This document shows, in pieces, positions 6,228 through 12,854 of a stretch of DNA of 13,718 nt. Every line of letters begins with the position of its first letter. The stretch's first letter is position 1. A program made the position numbers and the translations under genes. The notes under the pieces are model-generated. The model saw nothing but the letters and a program-made list of their open reading frames with translations. It was not told where the DNA came from and did no database searches. The DNA comes from JADGGV01 sp035715725 (GTDB taxonomy: Bacteria > Gemmatimonadota > Gemmatimonadetes > Longimicrobiales > RSA9): positions 1 through 13,718 of the forward strand of contig DASTKT010000222.1 of assembly GCA_035715725.1 (NCBI GenBank), given 5' to 3'.

Positions 6228-7388
6228 CTAGCGGTCCCGGTCCAGCATGCGCGCATGCTCCTCGGGGTGCATCGCCGCTGCCCCGGCCCGCTCGTTCCGC
6301 GCCGAGCTCTCGTACTCCTGTCGGAGCCGCTCCATCATCGCCTCCCGCCTGCGGAACAGCCGCTTCGGCTCGCGGGGCGCGTGCCGCGAGAGCGCGTACC
6401 CGGCCAGGAGCGGCAGCGCCAGCGTCGCATCCGTGTAGCACACCACCGCGTCGGGCAACTGGTCCGGGTCGATCTTCCCCCAGCTCACGGCCTCCGCCGG
6501 TGTCGCGCCCGAGAGCCCGCCGGTATCCGGCCGCGCGTCCGTGAACTGCAGGAAGTAATCGTGCCCGCGCTCCTCGATCCCGAGCACTTCCTGGATCTGC
6601 GGCTCCGTCTGTAGCATGAAATTTTTCGGACTGCCCCCGCCGAAGATCAGCACCGCGCTCCGCCCGCCCGCTCGCTTCGCGTCGAGCACGATGCTCGCCG
6701 TCTCGTTCACGTCCGCGCTCGGATCGAGCTGCAGCCGGTTCCCCTGCAGCGCCATCGCCGCCACGTTCATGCCGATGGAGGAATCGCCCGGCGACGACGT
6801 GTAGACCGGCACGTCGTACTCGTGGCACGTCGCCAGCAGCGACTTCCCCCGCTGCCCCAGCGCCTTCTGCCGCTCCAGCACGTACTTGCCGCACAGGTGG
6901 TGGAACTCCGCCGTCGACATCGCGCGCTGGAACTCCGCGCCGCCGATCACCTTGCGGAAGAACGCATCCGTGTCCAGCAGCACCTGGTAGTCGAAGAAGA
7001 TGTCGTAGATCCGCACGACCTCTTCCTCGCGCAGCACCACGTCCGACACGAACGGGTTCCCCTGATGCATCTCGAGGCCGAGCCCGAAGTGCGTGTCGTG
7101 GTAGAGGTTCGCGCCGGTCGAGATGATCCAGTCGATGTACCCCGCCTCGATCATCGGGATCAGCGCGCTCATCCCCAGCCCCGCCGGCGTGAGCGCGCCC
7201 GTCAGCGTCACCCCCACCGTCACGTCCGGCTCCAGCATGCGCTGCACGAACAGCCGGCACCCCTCCCGCAGCCGCCCCGCGTTGTACGCCAGGAAGGTGC
7301 CGTCGATCAGGTCGGCCACCGACATTCCGTCCGTCACCCGCTCCGGCTCGATCCGGCCCCCGGCCAGGAATCGGCTCTTAGCTCCCAT
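6228..7388 (-). CDS. Deoxyhypusine synthase-like protein
   Basis: Member of the deoxyhypusine synthase family, 386 residues. In eukaryotes and archaea this enzyme transfers an aminobutyl group from spermidine to a lysine of eIF5A. Bacteria lack eIF5A, and bacterial homologues are thought to act in polyamine synthesis (for example as homospermidine synthases) or have unknown roles. The catalytic lysine is conserved: K305 in EAVSWGK (299-305). NAD-binding blocks are visible: TLTGALTPAG (61-70), STGANLYHD (90-98), TSSPGDSSIG (197-206) and FGGGSPKNF (249-257). A charged tail of about 45 residues follows the catalytic core. The start at 7388 has a GGGAG ribosome binding site and overlaps the end of the upstream LOG-family gene by 11 bp. 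The family is certain, the actual reaction is not. Confidence 0.92.
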   Translation of the reverse strand: MGAKSRFLAGGRIEPERVTDGMSVADLIDGTFLAYNAGRLREGCRLFVQRMLEPDVTVGVTLTGALTPAGLGMSALIPMIEAGYIDWIISTGANLYHDTHFGLGLEMHQGNPFVSDVVLREEEVVRIYDIFFDYQVLLDTDAFFRKVIGGAEFQRAMSTAEFHHLCGKYVLERQKALGQRGKSLLATCHEYDVPVYTSSPGDSSIGMNVAAMALQGNRLQLDPSADVNETASIVLDAKRAGGRSAVLIFGGGSPKNFMLQTEPQIQEVLGIEERGHDYFLQFTDARPDTGGLSGATPAEAVSWGKIDPDQLPDAVVCYTDATLALPLLAGYALSRHAPREPKRLFRRREAMMERLRQEYESSARNERAGAAAMHPEEHARMLDRDR

Positions 7389-8271
7389 GGCTCTCCCGTC
7401 GGTTGTTGGGCGGAGTGCGCGCCGGTGGCAGCGGCGGCCGGAACCCGCCCCGGTTCAGGCGTCGCTCCGTCGCCATCTGCGCACCCTGCGATTCGCGCCG
7501 CGCGCGAGAACACTCCCGGTCGTAGCAGTCGACCACCACCCGCGCCGCGTGCTCCGGCGAGTCGGTCACCACCAGCAACTCCACGTCCCCGGGCGCGATC
7601 TTCCCCTCGGCCAGCATCGTCGCGCGCAGCCAGCCGAGCAGCCCCTCCCAGTACTCACTCCCGAAAAGAATGACGGGGAAGTTCCGCACCTTCCCCGTCT
7701 GGATCAGCGTCAGGGCCTCGAACAGCTCGTCCATCGTGCCGAAGCCGCCTGGAAATATGACGAACGCCTCCGCGTACTTCATGAACATCGTCTTGCGAAC
7801 GAAGAAGTAGTGGAAGTTGATCGCGAGCTCGACGTACGCGTTCATCCCCTGCTCGAACGGCAGCTCGATATTGCATCCCACCGACGTCCCGCCCGCCTCG
7901 TACGCCCCCTTGTTCGCCGCCTCCATCACGCCCGGCCCGCCGCCGGTGATCACCGCGAAGCCCGCCTCCGCCAGCCGCCGCGCCGTCTCCTCCGCCGCCT
8001 CGTACATCGCGTCGTCCGGCCGGATCCGCGCGCTCCCGAAGATGCTGACCGCCGGCCCGACCCCCGCCAGCGTGTCGAACCCCTCCACGAACTCGCCCAT
8101 GATCCGGAAGACCCGCCAGGCGTCCTTCGTCAGCTCTTCCGCCGGCGCCCGCGCCCGGCTCTCCAGCAGGCGCTCGTCTTCCGTCCGCTTCGACTGGTTC
8201 AGCTCCACCACCGGCTGGGGCGTCGCCGTGTACGCCGGCTCCGTCTCCGGCTCCTGCTTCCGTTCCGCCAT
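7378..8271 (-). CDS. LOG-family (TIGR00730) Rossmann-fold protein
   Basis: Protein of 297 residues related to LOG phosphoribohydrolases and the lysine-decarboxylase-annotated family. LOG proteins cleave nucleoside 5'-monophosphates, including cytokinin nucleotides, to a free base and ribose 5-phosphate. The two family motifs are intact: GGGPGVMEAAN (110-120) and PGGFGTMDE (174-182). The core covers about residues 70-250. An N-terminal extension of about 65 charged residues and a polar, Pro/Arg-rich tail of about 45 residues make it longer than minimal LOG proteins. The substrate here is unknown. The start at 8271 has GGGAG upstream. It heads a unit with the deoxyhypusine synthase-like gene (11-bp overlap) and the epimerase gene. 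The older lysine decarboxylase label for this family is not supported by the motifs. Confidence 0.92.
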   Translation of the reverse strand: MAERKQEPETEPAYTATPQPVVELNQSKRTEDERLLESRARAPAEELTKDAWRVFRIMGEFVEGFDTLAGVGPAVSIFGSARIRPDDAMYEAAEETARRLAEAGFAVITGGGPGVMEAANKGAYEAGGTSVGCNIELPFEQGMNAYVELAINFHYFFVRKTMFMKYAEAFVIFPGGFGTMDELFEALTLIQTGKVRNFPVILFGSEYWEGLLGWLRATMLAEGKIAPGDVELLVVTDSPEHAARVVVDCYDRECSRARRESQGAQMATERRLNRGGFRPPLPPARTPPNNRRESHGS

Positions 8272-8371
8272 CTCTCGCGCTCCCGGGCCCGGCGGACGCC
8301 GCGGCCTCTTCGCGGCGCAACTTACACGCCTGTTCCCACGCTAGCCACCCGCACCCCACCGGCCCCGGGCG

Positions 8372-8446
8372 CCCGGACGACACGCGCTCCCGGCGACCCG
8401 GACGACACGTCCTCCCCGCGGCCCGGACGACACTCGCACCCCGCGG
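8372..8446. repeat. Phased 25-bp tandem repeat, three units
   Basis: The 12-mer cccggacgacac recurs at exact 25-bp intervals, starting at 8372, 8397 and 8422. The rest of each unit is similar but degenerate (for example ctccccgcgg), and a fourth unit at 8447 is barely recognisable. The period is not a multiple of three, which argues against coding. It lies about 100 bp upstream of the LOG-family start, in the divergent region. It could be a set of regulator binding sites, since 25 bp is close to 2.4 helical turns, or a decaying minisatellite. No function can be assigned. Confidence 0.7.
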
Positions 8447-8476
8447 CCCGCCCGCGTCCGCGCCCCCGACTCGACT

Positions 8477-8583
8477 CGGCACGCGCGCGCTTCCACCCGG
8501 CTCCGGCACGCCCGCGTTCCCACCGGACTCCGACACACACGCGCGCGTTTCCACCCGCCTCCGACGCCCGCGCTCCACGCCAT
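8477..8583. repeat. Second tandem repeat, about 27-bp units
   Basis: Units begin at 8477, 8504, 8531 and 8562, with lengths of 27, 27, 31 and about 22 bp. They share the pattern cgrcacgcgcgcg, then ttccaccc, then a short ctc ending. The sequence differs from the 25-bp repeat to its left. Together the two arrays fill much of the 419 bp between the divergent LOG-family gene and the plus-strand gene at 8691. No gene is supported here. The open frames on the minus strand reflect the repeat composition. Confidence 0.6.
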
Positions 8584-8690
8584 CGCCGCACCCGCCGGCG
8601 ACCCGGAACCGGCCCCGCGCAGGCCGGAACGGCCCCCCGCGCGACGGGTAGAAATCCTTGCGAATCCTTCACCTGCACATCCGAGCGAGC

Positions 8691-9041
8691 ATGGGCAAGC
8701 GACCGAATCTGCAGGACTACGTCGAGGTGGCGGACCGGGTCCGCGCGTTCCACGGGAAGTACCCGCGCGGTTCCATCCAGACCGAGATGGTCCACCTGGA
8801 GGACGACATGGTCGTCTTCCGCGCCAGTGTCTTCCGCGACCCCACCGATCCGCACCCCACCACCGGCTGGGCCTACGAGCGGCGTGGGAGCTCGCCCGTC
8901 AACGAGACGCGCTTCGTCGAGAACTGCGAGACCTCCGCGGTCGGGCGGGCGCTCGCGAACCTCAACTTCGCCGGCTCGCGCCGCCCCTCGCGCGAGGAGA
9001 TGGCGAAGGTCATGCGCATGCGCGGGGAGCAGAAGGCCTGA
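8691..9041 (+). CDS. Small conserved-looking hypothetical protein
   Basis: A 116-residue cytosolic protein with no signal peptide or membrane segment. It opens MGKRPNLQDYVEVADRV, continues with a short mixed alpha/beta region (SIQTEMVHLEDDMVVFRASVFRD, about 28-50), and has a distinctive block FVENCETSAVGRALANLNFA (75-94), followed by a charged helix RRPSREEMAKVM. The ETSAVGRALANL pattern recalls the helix found in phage-type single-strand annealing proteins (Erf/Rad52-like superfamily), but this is a faint resemblance, not an identification. The ATG at 8691 is preferred over an upstream TTG at 8658 because the conserved-looking part starts there. Its ribosome binding site is weak (GAGCGAGC). 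It is divergent from the LOG-family gene and 95 bp before the zinc-ribbon gene. Confidence 0.75.
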   Translation: MGKRPNLQDYVEVADRVRAFHGKYPRGSIQTEMVHLEDDMVVFRASVFRDPTDPHPTTGWAYERRGSSPVNETRFVENCETSAVGRALANLNFAGSRRPSREEMAKVMRMRGEQKA

Positions 9042-9098
9042 GCGACGGTCCCGATGTCTCGCCGGCGCGGGCGCGGCCCCGCCGCCGCCCGGCACGGC

Positions 9099-9127
9099 TG
9101 GACTGCATCGACGTCGTCGCCTAAACT
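9099..9127 (+). promoter_or_regulatory. Candidate promoter for a leaderless zinc-ribbon gene
   Basis: TGGACT (9099-9104) and TAAACT (9122-9127) are separated by 17 bp. Each matches 4 of 6 positions of the sigma-70 consensus. The expected transcription start falls at about 9134-9137, at or next to the ATG at 9137. That would give a leaderless mRNA and explain why no Shine-Dalgarno sequence precedes this gene. This is a single-site prediction. Confidence 0.4.
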
Positions 9128-9136
9128 TCCCGGCGT

Positions 9137-9922
9137 ATGCAATGCCCTTCCTGTAATGCCGAATCGCACGGGGCCTACTGCCCGGAGTGCGGGACCCCGC
9201 TCCGCGCCGAGTGCAAGGAGTGCGGCACGTCGCTCGTTCCGGGCGCGCGCTTCTGCACCGCATGCGGCGCCCCGGTCCGCCGGGGCGCGGCGAACCTGCC
9301 GTGGTACCTGGCCGGCGCGGCGCTCGTCGTCCTGATCGTCCTCGTGCTGATACCGACGACCCGCCGCTCCGCGCCGCCGTCCGACGACGGCGCCGTCGCG
9401 CTGCAGCCGGGCGGAGCCGCGCCGGCCGCCGGCGACATGGCGCCGGCCGGCATGCCCGGCGCCGCGCCGGGCTCCGCCGGGGCGCCCGGCCCGCTCACCG
9501 GCACGCCGCGGGAGCTCGCCGACCGGCTGTTCAACCGCATCATGCAGCTGCGCGAGTCCGGCGACACGGCGCGCGCCAGGTTCTTCCTCCCCATGGGGAT
9601 GCAGGCCTACGCCATGGCCGGCGACCTCGACGCCGACGGGCTCTACCACCTCAGCCTCCTCCAGGGCATGGCGGGCAACGGCGCCGAGGGCCGCGCCACC
9701 GCCGAGAAGATCCTGGCGACGTCTCCCGATCACCTCCTCGCCCTCGCCGCCGCCGCGGAGGCCGCGAGCGTCGCCGGAGACCGGACCGCCGCCCGCGCCT
9801 ACTACAAGCGCCTCGTCGACCACTACGACGCCGAGTCGAAGAAGCCGCTCCCCGAGTACCAGGAGCATCAGCGCATCCTCGCCGAGTACCGCGCCGAGGC
9901 CGACGCCTACCTGAAGCGCTGA
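9137..9922 (+). CDS. Double zinc-ribbon membrane protein with C-terminal TPR-like domain
   Basis: Protein of 261 residues. Two CXXC-type zinc ribbons occupy the N-terminus: C3, C6, C15, C18 and C26, C29, C40, C43. A single hydrophobic helix spans about 54-72 (LPWYLAGAALVVLIVLVLI). A Pro/Ala/Gly-rich linker follows (about 77-120). The C-terminal 140 residues are helical and resemble tetratricopeptide repeats (LADRLFNRIMQLRESGD, LYHLSLLQGMAGN, LLALAAAAEAASVAGDRTAARAYYKRLVDHY). The expected topology is zinc ribbons in the cytosol and the repeat domain outside, by the positive-inside rule (TRR just after the helix weakens this). The function is unknown. Such proteins may be scaffolds or sensors. 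There is no ribosome binding site, and a promoter-like pair places transcription start at the ATG. It converges on the Nif3-family gene. Confidence 0.88.
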   Translation: MQCPSCNAESHGAYCPECGTPLRAECKECGTSLVPGARFCTACGAPVRRGAANLPWYLAGAALVVLIVLVLIPTTRRSAPPSDDGAVALQPGGAAPAAGDMAPAGMPGAAPGSAGAPGPLTGTPRELADRLFNRIMQLRESGDTARARFFLPMGMQAYAMAGDLDADGLYHLSLLQGMAGNGAEGRATAEKILATSPDHLLALAAAAEAASVAGDRTAARAYYKRLVDHYDAESKKPLPEYQEHQRILAEYRAEADAYLKR

Positions 9923-9937
9923 CCACCCACGCCCGGC

Positions 9938-9959
9938 GCCGGCGCGGCGCATCGCCGGC
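9938..9959 (+). terminator. Weak hairpin after the zinc-ribbon gene
   Basis: A 7-bp perfect stem (gccggcg/cgccggc, loop of 8) lies 16 bp after the stop of the zinc-ribbon gene, in the 154-bp convergent gap before the Nif3-family gene. It is followed by a C-run rather than a T-run, so intrinsic termination is uncertain. Nothing else is recognised in this gap. Confidence 0.3.
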
Positions 9960-10076
9960 TCCCCCGGCCGTTCCCCGGCACATCGCCACCTCGGCCCGCC
10001 CGGCGCCCCCGAGGCGAGGGCGCGGCGGACCGCCGGCTTGCGCGGATCCGGGCCCCGGCCGCGCCGGTCGCGCCGC

Positions 10077-10829
10077 CTACATTCCCGTCGGCAGGTCCAG
10101 GAACTCCCACGGCAGCCCGAAGCGCTCCTCCAGGTGCGCCGCCAGCGCCCGCACACCCCACGTCTCCGTGGCGTAGTGGCCGCCGTAGTAGACGTTCACT
10201 CTCTCCTCCATCGCGTCGAAGAACGTGTGGTGCGCGCCCTCGCCCGTGATGAACGCGTCCAACCCGGCCAGCGCCGCTTCGCCGATCGAGCCCGCCGCCG
10301 CGCCGGACACGATGCCCACCCGGCGGATCCGCTCCGGGCCGCCCGGCACCATGCGGACCGGGCCGCCCAACACCGACTCCAGGCGCTCGCACAGCCCGTC
10401 CCGCGTCTCCGCCAGCTCCCCCCACACGCCGATGCGGATCCCCTTGTACTCCCCAAACTCCCCTCGGACCTCGACTTGCAGCTCCCGGGCGAGCACGGCG
10501 TTGTTCCCCACCTCGGGGTGTACGTCCAGCGGGATGTGCGCGCCGTACACCGCGATCTCCTCATCCAGCAGCCGGCGGAGCTTCCGGTAGCGCCGTCCCG
10601 TGACCGGCTGCGCGCCCGCCCAGAACAGGCCGTGGTGTACGAGCAGCAGGTCGCACCCGCGGTCCGCCGCCGCCACGATGGCGGCCTCGCTCGCGTCCAC
10701 CGCCGCCGCCACGCGCTTCACCTCCCCGTCGTTCTCGACCTGCAGGCCGTTCATCGCGCCGGCCGCGTCGGGCAGCGCCGCGATCCGCAGGTACGTATCC
10801 AGGTACCGGACCAGCTCGTCGAGCTTCAT
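10077..10829 (-). CDS. Nif3-like dinuclear metal-centre protein (YbgI/YqfO family)
   Basis: Protein of 250 residues, in the length range of the single-domain (YbgI-like) members. The metal ligands of the family are all present: H65 and H66 in LVHHGLFW, D102 in HIPLD, and H218 and E222 in GGHYATE. The N-terminal helix (MKLDELVRYLDTYL) and the NGLQVE motif are also typical. Family members form hexameric toroids with two metals per subunit. The biochemical role is unsettled; GTP cyclohydrolase type 1-like labels come from annotation transfer. The start at 10829 is chosen over the ATG at 10847 because GGGAGAGG lies 5-6 bp upstream of it and the family N-terminus begins MKLDEL. Its upstream region carries DnaA-box-like 9-mers. 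Confidence 0.94.
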   Translation of the reverse strand: MKLDELVRYLDTYLRIAALPDAAGAMNGLQVENDGEVKRVAAAVDASEAAIVAAADRGCDLLLVHHGLFWAGAQPVTGRRYRKLRRLLDEEIAVYGAHIPLDVHPEVGNNAVLARELQVEVRGEFGEYKGIRIGVWGELAETRDGLCERLESVLGGPVRMVPGGPERIRRVGIVSGAAAGSIGEAALAGLDAFITGEGAHHTFFDAMEERVNVYYGGHYATETWGVRALAAHLEERFGLPWEFLDLPTGM

Positions 10830-10847
10830 CTCGGCCTCTCCCGCCAT

Positions 10848-10967
10848 TGTGGAAAGCTGTGGACAAGTGCCCCCGACCATTTCAACAGGGGACTGTGGAA
10901 AACCGGACCCGCCGGCGATTCGCCCTGGCGCACAACGGCTTTCCGGTTGCCGACAGGATGTGGAAAA
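10848..10967 (-). promoter_or_regulatory. Cluster of four DnaA-box-like 9-mers
   Basis: On the minus strand, CTTTCCACA (10856-10848), TTGTCCACA (10866-10858), TTTTCCACA (10902-10894) and TTTTCCACA (10967-10959) all face the same way. They match the DnaA-box consensus TTATCCACA at 7, 8, 8 and 8 of 9 positions. The first two are separated by one base. The fourth doubles as the T-run of the bactofilin-operon terminator, and the first lies next to the Nif3-family start, so the set could also be DnaA control of that gene. No obvious AT-rich unwinding element is present. Nearness to parAB makes an origin or a DnaA-titration role plausible, but binding is inferred. Confidence 0.45.
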
Positions 10968-10996
10968 GCCCCGGGCGATTTTCCCCCGCCCGGGGC
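10964..10996 (-). terminator. Intrinsic terminator of the parA-parB-bactofilin operon
   Basis: On the minus strand a perfect 10-bp stem, GCCCCGGGCG (10996-10987) with CGCCCGGGGC (10977-10968), encloses a 9-nt loop and is followed at once by TTTT. It starts 29 bp after the bactofilin stop. The stem is very stable. The T-run is short, which may make termination partial. Confidence 0.7.
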
Positions 10997-11025
10997 CGCA
11001 ACTCCTGCTGGCGCAGCGGGGTGCG

Positions 11026-11460
11026 CTACTCGCCGGCCACCATGGCGACCGGTCGTTCCACCCGGCCGGCCGGGATGGGCGCGGGCGTCAGCTGCTGCCG
11101 GTCGATCTCGCCCGTATGCACCTGCCCGTTCACCTTGCCGCCCTCCTCGAGCTTGATGCGCCGGGCGTAGATCTGGCCGTCGATCTGGCAGGTCGCCTGA
11201 AGCTCGAGGCGGCTCTCGGCGACCACCGTGCCGACCACCCGGCCGCCGATGATGGCGTCCTGCGTCAGGATGTCGCCGGTGATGCTCCCGTCCTTCCCGA
11301 CCACCACCGCCTTCCCCGCCCGGACCGTACCCTCGACGACGCCCTCGATGCGCAGCGTCCCCTCCGTCTCGCAGTCGCCCACGACACGCATGCCGGGTCC
11401 GATGATGGAGATCACGCCCTCGTGGGGGCTGGGAGCGGGGCCGTTCTTGTCCCTTGCCAT
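11026..11460 (-). CDS. Bactofilin
   Basis: Polymer-forming cytoskeletal protein of 144 residues. A short polar N-terminus precedes the right-handed beta-helix core of about residues 17-118, visible as repeating hydrophobic/glycine steps (VISIIGPGMRVVGDCETEGTLRIEGVVEGTV and GSITGDILTQDAIIGGRVVGTVVAESRLEL). A disordered Pro-rich tail follows. Bactofilins assemble without nucleotide and shape the cell or position cell-wall enzymes and, in some species, chromosome segregation proteins. Here the gene follows parA, parB and a coiled-coil membrane protein, with 30 bp between it and the latter, and is last before a strong terminator. The start at 11460 has an AGAGG ribosome binding site. The link to ParAB is from gene context and from cases known in other bacteria. 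Confidence 0.94.
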   Translation of the reverse strand: MARDKNGPAPSPHEGVISIIGPGMRVVGDCETEGTLRIEGVVEGTVRAGKAVVVGKDGSITGDILTQDAIIGGRVVGTVVAESRLELQATCQIDGQIYARRIKLEEGGKVNGQVHTGEIDRQQLTPAPIPAGRVERPVAMVAGE

Positions 11461-11490
11461 TGGCCTCTCGACGTTCGGGTAGGATCTCGC

Positions 11491-11910
11491 TCAGGAGCCG
11501 GGGGCGGGGGCCGCCGGGGCGCCGGTGCTCGGCGCTGGCACCCGGTCGCGTGCGCCCGCCGCCTCCGGCGTGAGCGGTGGGAGGATCGGGTCCTTCCCCT
11601 TGGCGCCGCCATCGGCGCCCAGCATCTGGCGCACGCGCTCGTACTGCGCCTCGACATCCTGGAGCGTCCGGGCCAGCTCCGTCACCCGAGCCCGCTCGCT
11701 CTCCAGGCGACGCACCTCCGACTCCAGCCCGCGCACGCGGGCCGCTTGCGTCGCGACATACCACCAGGTCGAGGCCATGACCAGAAAGACGAGCGCCAGC
11801 AGCAGCACACCGGCGAGGAGCACCTTCAGCCGGCGGTAGGACACCGTCACGCTGCGGGTCTCGAGGTCCTCGTGGGGGACGAGGATGAAGGTCATCCGCC
11901 GATCGTGCAT
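11491..11910 (-). CDS. Single-pass membrane coiled-coil protein, possibly an M23 peptidase stump
   Basis: Protein of 139 residues. A short cytosolic start (MTFILVPHEDLETRSVTVSYRRLK) precedes one membrane helix (about 29-53). A coiled coil of about 56-97 follows (ARVRGLESEVRRLESERARVTELARTLQDVEAQYERV), then a Pro/Ala-rich tail ending at the stop. This is the layout of the N-terminal half of membrane-anchored M23 (LytM) endopeptidases, which often sit beside bactofilin genes, but the HxxxD/HxH catalytic domain is absent. The start is uncertain: the ATG at 11910 has GAGG 4 bp upstream, while the ATG at 11895 (MTFILVPH) begins at the better-looking domain edge. It lies between parB and the bactofilin gene and may anchor or localise the bactofilin. 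Confidence 0.85.
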   Translation of the reverse strand: MHDRRMTFILVPHEDLETRSVTVSYRRLKVLLAGVLLLALVFLVMASTWWYVATQAARVRGLESEVRRLESERARVTELARTLQDVEAQYERVRQMLGADGGAKGKDPILPPLTPEAAGARDRVPAPSTGAPAAPAPGS

Positions 11911-11947
11911 GCCGCCTCGCATCGCGACCCCACGCGGGCCACCAGGA

Positions 11948-12841
11948 TCAGGAGACCACCTCGGTGATCGGCCGCCCGACCAGCAGCTCGTACAGCCGCT
12001 CGAAGTCGTCCGCCGAATAGAACGGGATCTCGATGCGCCCGCGGCCGCCGCGCGCGTGCCGGATCCGCACCGCAGTCCCGAGCGCCCGCTGCAGCGCTTC
12101 CTCCAGCTCGCGCTCCGCCGCGGCCCGCGGACGCACCTTCGCGCCCGGCTTCTCCCGCCGCGCAGGTCGCACCCGCTGGACGTGCGCCTCCGTCTCGCGT
12201 ACGCTCCACTCCTGCTCCGCGGCTCGCTTCGCCAGCTCCGCCATGTGATGGTCGTTCCCCACGCCCAGCAGCGCTCGCGCATGCCCGGCCGACAGCCGCC
12301 CCTCCGTCACCAGCCGTCGTACCGAGGCGGGGAGCTGCAGCAGCCGCAGCGCGTTCGCCACCGTGGAGCGGTCGCGCCCCATCGATTCGGCGATCTGCTG
12401 CTGCGACAAGCCGAACTCCTCGCCGAGCCGTCGGTACCCCTCCGCCTCCTCCAGCGCCGACAGCCCCGCGCGCTGCAGGTTCTCGACGAGCGCCAGCACC
12501 AGCATCGTGCGGTCGTCGACCTCCCGCACCACCGCAGGAACCTCGCTCCAGCCCAGCCGCGTCACCGCGCGCCAGCGCCGCTCCCCCGCCACCAGCTCCC
12601 ACTCCACCCCCGCACCCGACCCCGGTCTTACCAGTATCGGCTGCAACAGCCCGTTCGCTCGAATCGACTCGACCAGCTCGTTCAGCTCCTCCTCCGCGAA
12701 CTCGCGCCGCGGCTGGAACGGGTTCGGCCCGACCGCCGACACCGGCAGCATCCGCACGCTCGCGCCGTCGACACGCTGCTCCCCGAGGTATTCCCCCAGC
12801 AGCGCCCCCAACCCCTTCCCGAGCCGATCCCGCTTCGCCAT
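11948..12841 (-). CDS. parB: Chromosome partitioning protein ParB
   Basis: DNA-binding CTPase that loads at parS sites and spreads as a sliding clamp. The 297-residue protein is complete. The basic N-terminal motif RLGKGLGALLG (6-16) is the ParA-stimulating segment. The N-terminal domain has LPVSAVGPNPFQPRREF (32-48), the CTP-binding motif AGERRWRA (85-92) and ENLQRAGLSALEEA (120-133, with Ser where Pro is usual). The helix-turn-helix is LSQQQIAESMGRDRSTVANALRLLQLP (145-171). The C-terminal dimerisation domain is about 245-297. The start at 12841 is preferred by family fit; the ATG at 12847 (two residues longer) is equally close to the GAGGCGGGG ribosome binding site. It begins 13 bp after the parA stop. 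I found no parS site in the window. Confidence 0.97.
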   Translation of the reverse strand: MAKRDRLGKGLGALLGEYLGEQRVDGASVRMLPVSAVGPNPFQPRREFAEEELNELVESIRANGLLQPILVRPGSGAGVEWELVAGERRWRAVTRLGWSEVPAVVREVDDRTMLVLALVENLQRAGLSALEEAEGYRRLGEEFGLSQQQIAESMGRDRSTVANALRLLQLPASVRRLVTEGRLSAGHARALLGVGNDHHMAELAKRAAEQEWSVRETEAHVQRVRPARREKPGAKVRPRAAAERELEEALQRALGTAVRIRHARGGRGRIEIPFYSADDFERLYELLVGRPITEVVS

Positions 12842-12854
12842 GGTCATCCCCGCC

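Noticed and set aside
8372..8583. Phased repeats as a CRISPR array
   Set aside because: Units are contiguous with no unique spacers, repeats are degenerate, and there are no cas genes.
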